A program made the position numbers and the translations under genes. The notes under the pieces were generated by a model. It was not told the DNA's origin, did not search any database, and saw nothing but the letters and a program-made list of their open reading frames with translations. 5,797 nucleotides of DNA, taken from positions 1 through 5,797 of the forward strand of contig JAFNAU010000140.1 of NCBI GenBank assembly GCA_017860335.1, given 5' to 3'. The DNA comes from Bacteroidota bacterium (GTDB taxonomy: Bacteria > Bacteroidota > Bacteroidia > Bacteroidales > Paludibacteraceae). Below, piece after piece: positions 1 through 5,797 of this stretch. Position 1 is the stretch's first letter. Every line of letters starts with the position of its first letter.

Positions 1-588
1 TCCTTTCCTGTCGGACGGATCAAAGTGCTTCCAGCTCCACAGTTGCAGCGACCAGTCTTCGTCGTTAATAAAGATGCCGCGATATTCGACCGACGGCGAT
101 TGAAGAGTGTGAAAATCTGCCGGTAAGGTCAGTCTGTTTTTCTTATCGGGTTTCACATCGCCCCACCAAATCCAGGGTGAAACACCTGCAAGCCGCGACA
201 ATTCAAGTATTCCATAGGCTGTACCACGCGCATCGCTGCCAACCACAATGAGCTGTTTGTCTGTTGATTTGATACAGAAAGCATCCCGTTTCCCCGCCAG
301 TTCATCCACCGGAATGCCAGCCTTTTTCAGTTGTTTACTGAGTTTTTCTTCAAATTGAACAATTCTTATTGTAGCCAGGTTTTCCGGCTTTTGCTGAGGT
401 GTAAATCCCGTAACCTGGAGCATGTCATCACAAAACATCCCGGCTGCCACTTTTACTACCGGAGCTGTCTGACGAGACAAACTGTATGTGACCGGATTAC
501 TGCCATCGAACCATACCAATTCAGTCGCGCTTGTCTGACTGCAGAGGAAAAGCACAAAAAGAAAAATGCATAATCTGATTTTTTCCAT
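1..588 (-). CDS. GH115 family alpha-glucuronidase-like protein, N-terminal part (cut by window edge)
   Basis: This is the first 196 residues of a secreted glycoside hydrolase; the reading frame stays open to base 1. The ATG at 588 is followed by a hydrophobic signal peptide (about residues 1-21, with likely SPase I cleavage after T-S-A). The N-terminal alpha/beta domain carries the family-like stretch VVGSDARGTAYGILELSRLA (about 119-138), followed by GVSPWIWWGDV (139-149). Next comes SPSVEYRGIFINDEDW (168-183), the usual entry into the catalytic barrel of GH115. Known GH115 enzymes remove (4-O-methyl-)glucuronic acid from xylan, and some act on arabinogalactan. They are typically 800-950 residues long, so about three quarters, including most catalytic residues, lies outside the window. 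A Cys at residue 16 follows F-L, a poor lipobox, so I favour a soluble periplasmic or exported protein. The leader before the ATG is A-rich with no Shine-Dalgarno, usual for Bacteroidota. The lyase-like gene lies upstream, 219 bp away on the same strand. The family call is by recognition, not by search. Confidence 0.85.
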   Translation of the reverse strand, partial: MEKIRLCIFLFVLFLCSQTSATELVWFDGSNPVTYSLSRQTAPVVKVAAGMFCDDMLQVTGFTPQQKPENLATIRIVQFEEKLSKQLKKAGIPVDELAGKRDAFCIKSTDKQLIVVGSDARGTAYGILELSRLAGVSPWIWWGDVKPDKKNRLTLPADFHTLQSPSVEYRGIFINDEDWSLQLWSWKHFDPSDRKG

Positions 589-722
589 TTTTTTTGACAG
601 AAGGATAATTGTACAACCTGAAAAGTTTTCCGTTATTTACTTTCTGTTGATTGATGACAACCGGTAAACAGCAATTACATTTGTTATCAATTTATCTTAC
701 AAGATGGAGATGGCATACAAAC

Positions 723-769
723 TTCAAAAATTCAATTCCGGATTAATTGTCCGAAACTGAATTTTTGAA
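723..769 (-). terminator. Stem-loop after the lyase-like gene, probable intrinsic terminator
   Basis: Arms of 20 bases (723-742 and 750-769) flank a 7-base loop. In minus-strand RNA every position pairs, two of them as G-U wobbles; in plus-strand RNA the same two positions are A-C mismatches. The stem lies 38 bases after the stop codon of the lyase-like gene. Its GC-richer half (UUCAGUUUCGGA with UCCGGAAUUGAA) is followed by UUUUUGAAGUUUGU and preceded by AAAAA, which fits an intrinsic terminator. The U-tract is short and interrupted, so termination may be partial. A protein-binding inverted repeat ahead of the GH115 gene is the alternative. Confidence 0.6.
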
Positions 770-807
770 ATATGATTTTCTACTTTTTATCGATACTCAA
801 GAACTAA

Positions 808-3800
808 TTATTTTTTGATAAGCTTATACGTTGCCGTAGAGCCTGAATTTGTTAACCGTAAGAAATAAGCTCCCGGTTGCAGATGAGAAACGTTCATTTT
901 GACCAGACTATTGCACCCGCTTTCTGTATAGCTGAGTTTTTTCACTCCATTAACACCGTATAAGTCAATCTGCACCTTACCTGTAATGTTTCCCAGGTTA
1001 ATCAGACAATATTTATCCATTATAGCCGGATAAACACTTACTGAGGAGGCATTGATTTCGTTCACCGGTGTCGGATCATTGATTACAGCTATAATACCCT
1101 GATTCAATCTGGTCAAGTCCCAGATCAAATCTTTTCCGGGAGTAGCAGGAGTAATGGATGAAAACGATCCGCTGATGGCTGAAGCAACAAACAAGGTGTA
1201 GCTTTTTCCGGCAATCCAGTTACCCGAAAGATTTCTTAATTCCAGATTTCCGTTCAGATAAAGTGTTCCGTTCACTTTCAACTGGTCGTTAGCTGTTGAA
1301 ATCATTTTCATAACCACTGTTGATCCAACGGTCAGTGAGAGGTTTTTGCTGAAAGTAAGAGTTCCGAGAGCAGTTTCATTGTTACCGGGCATTACTTTTG
1401 CCGAATTACTGATATTGGCATTCCCCCCGATTATACCGGTTCCGGCCAGAATAGCCGATCCGGACATGCTCAGATTACCGGTTCCGGTAGCGCTGCCTGT
1501 AGTATTCTGAACAACAAGCGTTCCTTCGGTAACAGAGAATGTGCTGGTCAGGGTTGAAGCATTGGTCAGCGTCCATTTTCCCGTTCCCGATTTGGTAACG
1601 GTAGCTCCGCTGCCAAATACTCCTCTGAAAATTGCATCGCGGTTGTCCGTTCCGATCTGCCAGGTACCGCTTCCTACGCTCGAAGTGGCATCACCTGCCA
1701 GCGAACCAATCTTCACCACAGTTGAAGCATTGGTGCTGCTCGATCCGACCGAAGAATATGCTCCCATGAACACATTTGCGCCGAGATTAATAGCTGCCTC
1801 CGGGAAAGTTGCCGCATTTGTTGTAATTCTGAAATCGCGTCCTGTTACATTAATAGTTCCGGTAAAGTTATTTCCACCTCCGGCTACCAAATCTGCACGT
1901 ACATAGGGTACGTAATAATTTAGTGTACCCGCCCCTGAAATGGATCCGTTGATGTTGCAACGGCTGGAAGCGTCAATTCGTGCCGTACTACCTTCGGGAA
2001 TGGTGATGTACCAGGTTGCCTTTTGGTTGTAATCGCTGTTATTGTCGAACATGCGTATGCGGGATCCGTTTTCCATAAGTATTTTACCACTTTTACCAAA
2101 CCCTGTCCGGTTCATTTCCAATGTACCCAATCCAATAGTTCCTCCCTTAATAACCGTTTCGCCAGCATAAGTATTGGGAGTGCTGCTCGAAACATTCAAC
2201 TGACCTGCACCCGATTTAACTAAACCGCCTGTTCCGGTGATAGCTCCGGTAATTGAAACAACGCCGTTCGATTTGGAAATCTCGATGGTATCAGAACCCT
2301 GAATGGTCAATCCCCTGTCTGTGTTTGAGTTTACAACATCCACAATAAGCCGGGTATCCGTCATTACCCAGTTGGCAGGAGCAGTTGCCGCCTGACCCAG
2401 CGGTCCGGGTATGGAGGTCTGATTGAGTGCGCTGACCTTCACCAGAGCGTTGTTGTAAATCGTTTTTCCGGTAAAGGTGCTTTGAATATTTCCCAGATCA
2501 AGCAAACCTTTTCCGGATTTTTGAAAATTGCCAGAACCGCCGATACCACCAGCTCCTGTGAATGTATATGATTTTGTATTATTCTCAAACCGAACACCTT
2601 TTGTAATCATTAATTCGGCGAGCGAGACGTTTGTCAGAACAGCGCTGTCGTCAAACACCACACTATCGTTCTGAACAAAGAAAGTGGACTGATGTGGTAA
2701 AATCAATGTCTGGAAATTGGTTGTCAGGTAATCCCAGTTCGCATCGGTTGCTCCGGTCCAGGTAACACCGGATGCAGAGCGTGTAGCTTCCACAACCAAC
2801 TGCAGGTCGTGGCCATTAATCACCAGGCGAACAGGTAATCCGGCAACTCCGGTCACATCGAAATTCGCCAGTGTTCCTGTTAATGTTCCCGTCCAGGTAA
2901 CCAACGTATAGGTTCCGGGTGTAAGGATACCATTTACAATAATTGTATTAATGCCGTTTGCAGTAAAATTCCCGTTTATAACCAGCGAGTCGTTCTTATA
3001 CGGATCTTCGGGCAATATATCTATTTCAATATTTGATTTGCCAGGTAATGTTAATGCTCCGTTTATTACAATCTTACCCAGTTTGCCGGCCTCCAATCCG
3101 TTCCCCGGCGAGAGTCTTCCGCCTTCCACATTCAAACCGGAATTGAGCACAATACCCGCATTGAGAACAGCATTTCCGCTTAATGTTCCTTTAGCTCTGA
3201 CATCTACCAGGCTGTTGCTGCTGCCGTTCAGGCATAAATTGCCTTCTGAAATAATGGTTTTTCCGGTATAGGTATGATTGCCATTCAGTGTAAATTTACC
3301 GTTTTGCGATTTTACAAGTTCCATTGTTCCGGTAAGTTTTCCTGTTCCACCCAGCACATAATCCTTTCCTTTCGGGTTCATCGCCCAGATTCTGGAGGGC
3401 GCCAGATCTGCGGTGAGTTGTACCGGAGCTGAGTTATTACCCGAAATATCGAACATCACATCATCTCCGTCGGCAAATGCCGATCTGGTGATTTCGTCCT
3501 GCAACAGAAAACTTGTTGATGATTTGTCAAATACAGCTCCCGACGACCAGGTAAGTTTTGCTTTCTGTACAGGAGGCACAGGTGGTGCAGGCATGTTATA
3601 TCCCAGGTAGAAATCAGGAATAGGAGACTGATAATATCCTTTGGTAGTAGCCTGATCACGATAGGCAGGATTTTGCATCAGGCAGTAAATCCTTTTTGTT
3701 GTGGGATAATCGGTCGAGAAACCAACAAAACCAGTGTTAGTAGTTAAAGTTGAGCCATTGACAACCTGACTGCCTATCTTTTTCAACAACACTTCTTCGC

Positions 3801-5508
3801 GCCAGTCGCCGATAATATCGCCAAAAAATGCTGGACGAACGCCATATTCCGAATTCACCTGCCAACCTGTCATTTTTGCAAATTCTATCAATCGGTTTCC
3901 GAATGAATGTGAGCTAACGCTGTATTTTCCAACATGAGCATTATAACCATTCCCGTCAGCTGAAGACAGTTCTTCTCTGTCGAGTTCACCATCCCACCAA
4001 ATTCCTTCGTGAGGAAATGGTGTGCCGCCTTCGTAAAGAATATTACCTCTTGCATCGTAGATATTGGCCATGGTTGACCAGAATTCATAACCCAGACGAG
4101 TAGAGTCCACGTCCATACATTCACCACGACCAACATCGCCTACAGCCGACATATAGATTTTTTTGATTGCTTCACCGGTGCCGGCATCGTAAATCAGCTG
4201 CCCCAGCATGGTGGGATTGTTTTGCTGAATAGCGAATGTTTCCAGTCCGGGACGTTCGGGATCTATATCACCTGTACGAAACCGGTCGCCGTGGCTAATG
4301 TTAGCATTGAAAGCGAGCGTACCATCATATTTAATACCATAACCGCCATTCAGCAATTCATCATGGCCATCTAAATCCACATCGGCAGCTCTGATACTAT
4401 GAAATTCTGCAGCACCAACATAACCACGTTCCCAGTTATACCAGTTTACCCATTGTCCGGAATTATTGTATCCATAAGCAGATGCACAATACCAATGATA
4501 CTTATCTGAACTTGTACGGGTTTTGTAAACAAAACCAACGCTTGGGTGCTTACCATCTAAATAAAGGATTGACATCATACCATTCAGGTTGGCATATTCC
4601 GTACCCATAAAAATAGCCTTATTGGTCCGGGTATAGTTGGAAGGATATTTCATTTCAATACTGTTCTTCTCTATTCCGGTCATTCCATTAATTACAGTGA
4701 TATATTGCGGCGGGTTTTTAACGTTTTGCGGATTGTAATCAATGATTCCATCGTTATCTGTATCGAATGACGTCGATCCGTTAACACCTTTACCATCAGC
4801 AAATTTAGTTCCGTCGCTGCTTTTAACCACCACTTCTGCTTTTCCATCATTATCCATATCATAGGCAATAACCATATCGTCCTGCCCCTGAGAAATAGAA
4901 ACGTTGGGTCCCATATCAATTGTCCAGAGGAGCATACCTGTACGAAGATAAGCCTGAACTTTATGTGTATTGGTTCCATCTGTTGAAAGTCTGTCCACTA
5001 CGAAGTCGTATTCGCCGTCCCCATCGAGGTCGGCGGGCCAGATAAATTTGGTAGAATATTTATGTAATTCAAGTCCGTCTGCCACGGGGCTGTAGTTGAT
5101 GTCAATATAAGCGCTGCGGTAAGTAGCTGGAAAACCTGTATAGGGTATTTTGAAAATTCCGCTCTGTGTACCTTCCACGCCATTAATAACCGGAGTAACA
5201 TAAAGCTGCGTATTTACGCCTAATACACCGGAAGCGGTGGTGTAATTGGTGGCTGTAAGCGGTGAAGTATTCAGTTTCATGTATCCCGAACCTCCGGATA
5301 CCCTTGCATACAGATTGAACAGAATGTCCTCCGGATCAGTGGCAAGATATCGCCAGCTAACGAGGTACCCGCCACTGCTGTTTTTCACAGCAACAACACC
5401 CCGATCCAGTTTTTCCATCACTCGTTGTGAATAAACACCCGATTGCAGTACGCCAGTCATTATTAAAAGAAACAGAACTAACGACTTTTTAAGACCTGAA
5501 GTTTTCAT
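808..5508 (-). CDS. Secreted rhamnogalacturonan-lyase-like protein (PL11/YesW relative) with PATR repeats and T9SS sorting domain
   Basis: This 1566-residue secreted protein starts at the ATG at 5508, which directly precedes a signal peptide (MKTSGLKKSLVLFLLIMTGV..., cleavage near residue 27, V-Y-S before Q). Residues 28-640 resemble a complete PL11 rhamnogalacturonan lyase, about the size of stand-alone YesW. A beta-sandwich begins at EKLDRGVVAV (32-41). A propeller follows with Asp-rich calcium-type loops: DLDGDGEYD (160), DMDNDGKAE (217), DTDNDGIID (249), DVDLDGHDE (376), DIDPERPGLE (414) and GDIIGDWREEV (563). Further family-like stretches are SHGDRFRTGD (405), GIWWDGELDRE (502) and MQNPAYRD (611). 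The family cleaves the GalA-Rha backbone of rhamnogalacturonan I by beta-elimination. A Pro-rich linker (640-648) leads to beta-strand repeats (about 650-1475) and a C-terminal sorting domain (about 1490-1566, ending YKLIKK) for export through T9SS. Where PL11 enzymes usually read GAHYTQF, this protein has SQGQDDM (206-212), so activity and exact substrate are uncertain. There is no Shine-Dalgarno (AAATCGTAAAAT precedes the ATG), as is usual in the phylum. Confidence 0.88.
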   Translation of the reverse strand: MKTSGLKKSLVLFLLIMTGVLQSGVYSQRVMEKLDRGVVAVKNSSGGYLVSWRYLATDPEDILFNLYARVSGGSGYMKLNTSPLTATNYTTASGVLGVNTQLYVTPVINGVEGTQSGIFKIPYTGFPATYRSAYIDINYSPVADGLELHKYSTKFIWPADLDGDGEYDFVVDRLSTDGTNTHKVQAYLRTGMLLWTIDMGPNVSISQGQDDMVIAYDMDNDGKAEVVVKSSDGTKFADGKGVNGSTSFDTDNDGIIDYNPQNVKNPPQYITVINGMTGIEKNSIEMKYPSNYTRTNKAIFMGTEYANLNGMMSILYLDGKHPSVGFVYKTRTSSDKYHWYCASAYGYNNSGQWVNWYNWERGYVGAAEFHSIRAADVDLDGHDELLNGGYGIKYDGTLAFNANISHGDRFRTGDIDPERPGLETFAIQQNNPTMLGQLIYDAGTGEAIKKIYMSAVGDVGRGECMDVDSTRLGYEFWSTMANIYDARGNILYEGGTPFPHEGIWWDGELDREELSSADGNGYNAHVGKYSVSSHSFGNRLIEFAKMTGWQVNSEYGVRPAFFGDIIGDWREEVLLKKIGSQVVNGSTLTTNTGFVGFSTDYPTTKRIYCLMQNPAYRDQATTKGYYQSPIPDFYLGYNMPAPPVPPVQKAKLTWSSGAVFDKSSTSFLLQDEITRSAFADGDDVMFDISGNNSAPVQLTADLAPSRIWAMNPKGKDYVLGGTGKLTGTMELVKSQNGKFTLNGNHTYTGKTIISEGNLCLNGSSNSLVDVRAKGTLSGNAVLNAGIVLNSGLNVEGGRLSPGNGLEAGKLGKIVINGALTLPGKSNIEIDILPEDPYKNDSLVINGNFTANGINTIIVNGILTPGTYTLVTWTGTLTGTLANFDVTGVAGLPVRLVINGHDLQLVVEATRSASGVTWTGATDANWDYLTTNFQTLILPHQSTFFVQNDSVVFDDSAVLTNVSLAELMITKGVRFENNTKSYTFTGAGGIGGSGNFQKSGKGLLDLGNIQSTFTGKTIYNNALVKVSALNQTSIPGPLGQAATAPANWVMTDTRLIVDVVNSNTDRGLTIQGSDTIEISKSNGVVSITGAITGTGGLVKSGAGQLNVSSSTPNTYAGETVIKGGTIGLGTLEMNRTGFGKSGKILMENGSRIRMFDNNSDYNQKATWYITIPEGSTARIDASSRCNINGSISGAGTLNYYVPYVRADLVAGGGNNFTGTINVTGRDFRITTNAATFPEAAINLGANVFMGAYSSVGSSSTNASTVVKIGSLAGDATSSVGSGTWQIGTDNRDAIFRGVFGSGATVTKSGTGKWTLTNASTLTSTFSVTEGTLVVQNTTGSATGTGNLSMSGSAILAGTGIIGGNANISNSAKVMPGNNETALGTLTFSKNLSLTVGSTVVMKMISTANDQLKVNGTLYLNGNLELRNLSGNWIAGKSYTLFVASAISGSFSSITPATPGKDLIWDLTRLNQGIIAVINDPTPVNEINASSVSVYPAIMDKYCLINLGNITGKVQIDLYGVNGVKKLSYTESGCNSLVKMNVSHLQPGAYFLRLTNSGSTATYKLIKK
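811..1041 (-). other. Region coding for the T9SS type A C-terminal sorting domain of the large protein
   Basis: This codes for residues about 1490-1566. The segment starts at SVSVYPAIMDKYC (near 1489-1501). It continues with VQIDLYGVNGVKKLSY, the usual beta-strand and G-turn of these domains, then the LQPGAYFLRL strand (1543-1552), and ends with TYKLIKK. Type A sorting domains direct proteins across the outer membrane through the Por/T9SS translocon and are usually removed by a PorU-type sortase as the protein is attached to the surface or released. The domain contains two Cys residues (1501 and 1532), which is not a required feature. No transmembrane beta-barrel is present, so the type V route implied by the preceding repeats is not used. 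Confidence 0.85.
1084..3561 (-). repeat. Region coding for PATR-type (autotransporter-associated) beta-strand repeats, in two modules
   Basis: This stretch codes for residues about 650-1475 of the large protein. It is Gly/Thr/Ser/Asn-rich and repeats the pattern G-x-hydrophobic-x-KSGxGxLxL followed by a T[YF]TGxT-type turn. Turns are visible at 746 (TYTGKTIISEG), 1011 (TFTGKTIYNN), 1113 (TYAGETVIKGG), 1214 (NFTGTINVTG) and 1319 (TLTSTFSVTEG). KSGxG-like strands are seen at 997, 1098 and 1306. Two units share an order. Each opens with a TW...D-x-V-x-FD segment (653-687 and 916-953), continues with one or more repeats, and closes with a PGN segment and a D-x-L-x-[IV]NG strand pair (801-846 and 1374-1414). 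Such repeats fold as a beta-solenoid in autotransporter passengers. Here they probably act as a surface stalk or spacer, or as an adhesin. The repeats are diverged at protein level and are not tandem DNA repeats. Confidence 0.8.
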
Positions 5509-5548
5509 ATTTTACGATTTCTATAGTCGGACTTTTCATCCAATGGGT

Positions 5549-5603
5549 TATAAAATAATGTTCCCTGCAGGAAGTTTAAACTTCTCCCTCACAGGGAACA
5601 TAT
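5549..5603 (-). terminator. Long hairpin with U-rich tail between the two T9SS-protein genes
   Basis: A perfect 10-base outer stem (5558-5567 with 5592-5601, ATGTTCCCTG/CAGGGAACAT) encloses a second, perfect 14-base palindrome, GAAGTTTAAACTTC (5571-5584). Read on the minus strand the hairpin begins about 25 bases after the stop codon of the gene at 5627 and is followed by UAUUUUAU. This is the expected layout of an intrinsic terminator for the upstream gene. The structure ends only about 50 bases before the ATG at 5508 and leaves little room for a promoter, so an attenuator or processing site within a shared transcript is also possible. Confidence 0.7.
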
Positions 5604-5626
5604 TTCATTTGAATAATAAAGAAGAT

Positions 5627-5797
5627 TTATTTGGTAATGAATGTTTTATAAACACCCGAAGTACCATCAGTATATTTCACTTTAACAAATACCATTCCTT
5701 TTTGATAGCCGGATACTTTTCTTCCGGTCATATCGAAGTATTCCATCGAGTCAATTGCCTTTGAATAATCGATTGTTGATACAGATGTATCATCACC
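5627..5797 (-). CDS. C-terminal end of a T9SS-exported protein (function not visible)
   Basis: Only the last 56 codons are in the window, ending in TAA at 5627-5629; the protein enters from the right edge. The visible part reads as a T9SS type A sorting domain. A short spacer (GDDTSVSTIDYSKA) is followed by IDSMEYFDMTGRKVSG, the typical strand and TGRKV turn, then a KGMVFVKVKYTDG strand and a final VYKTFITK. The protein is therefore probably secreted or surface-attached. Its catalytic or binding part is outside the window; given the neighbours, a plant-polysaccharide enzyme is a reasonable guess but nothing in the visible sequence shows it. It lies 118 bp upstream of the lyase-like gene on the same strand, separated by a terminator-like hairpin. 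Confidence 0.8.
   Translation of the reverse strand, partial: GDDTSVSTIDYSKAIDSMEYFDMTGRKVSGYQKGMVFVKVKYTDGTSGVYKTFITK

Noticed and set aside
331..573. Open plus-strand frame of 80 codons opposite the GH115 gene
   Set aside because: The minus-strand frame over the same bases has clear GH115 family motifs and a signal peptide; the plus-strand product resembles nothing.
541..588. Lipoprotein signal for the GH115 protein (Cys at residue 16 after V-L-F-L)
   Set aside because: The residue before Cys is Leu, not Gly/Ala/Ser, and a good SPase I site (T-S-A) follows at about residue 21.
589..722. Possible promoter for the GH115 gene (TACAATTA or TAAATAAC on the minus strand)
   Set aside because: Neither matches TAnnTTTG well and no convincing -33 TTTG is placed correctly. 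The region is AT-rich leader with nothing else I can support.
788..827. Short palindromes TATCGATA (788-795) and ATAAGCTTAT (818-827) around the lyase stop codon
   Set aside because: They are too short and AT-rich to stand out from chance, and the second one lies in coding sequence.
1541..1906. Open plus-strand frame of 121 codons inside the large gene
   Set aside because: It lies wholly opposite the continuous repeat-coding frame, has low-complexity composition that mirrors it, and shows no recognisable domain.
1430..3340. Many copies of short words such as gttccggt/ttttccggt on the plus strand, looking like dispersed DNA repeats
   Set aside because: They are codons for recurring T-G-T/G-K/G-N turns in the beta-strand repeats of the large protein; spacing and context vary and there is no DNA-level tandem unit.
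5509..5557. Possible promoter for the lyase gene (ATTGG ... TATAGAAAT on the minus strand)
   Set aside because: The second element does not match the Bacteroidota TAnnTTTG -7 box, and the gap to the upstream TTG is about 15 bases, shorter than the usual spacing of about 19-21.

Overview
The window looks like a chromosomal polysaccharide-degradation locus of a Bacteroidota (Bacteroidetes) bacterium, most likely of the order Bacteroidales. Three things point there: two proteins end in C-terminal sorting domains of the type IX secretion system (T9SS), the enzyme families are typical of that phylum, and the starts follow AT-rich leaders without Shine-Dalgarno motifs. I cannot fix the genus from the sequence.

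All recognisable genes lie on the minus strand, so the window reads from its right end to its left. (1) At 5627-5797 are the last 56 codons of a protein ending in a T9SS sorting domain; its function is outside the window. (2) A gap of 118 bp holds a long hairpin with a U-rich tail, probably a terminator. (3) At 808-5508 is one very large gene (1566 aa). It encodes a secretion signal, a full-length rhamnogalacturonan-lyase-like beta-propeller (PL11/YesW relatives), a Pro-rich linker, about 825 residues of autotransporter-associated beta-strand (PATR-type) repeats, and a T9SS sorting domain. (4) A gap of 219 bp holds a 20-bp stem-loop that pairs fully only in minus-strand RNA, probably the terminator of the large gene. 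(5) At 1-588 are the first 196 residues of a secreted GH115 alpha-glucuronidase-like enzyme, cut by the window edge.

The inferred joint role is extracellular attack on plant cell-wall polysaccharide. The lyase-like protein would be exported through T9SS and held at or released from the surface, displayed on a long beta-solenoid stalk. The GH115 enzyme would remove glucuronic acid from xylan or arabinogalactan-type chains. No SusC/SusD pair, regulator, RNA gene, mobile element or CRISPR array is visible. The most unusual item is the lyase-like domain joined to passenger-type repeats that are normally associated with type V autotransporters, here with a T9SS sorting domain in place of a barrel.
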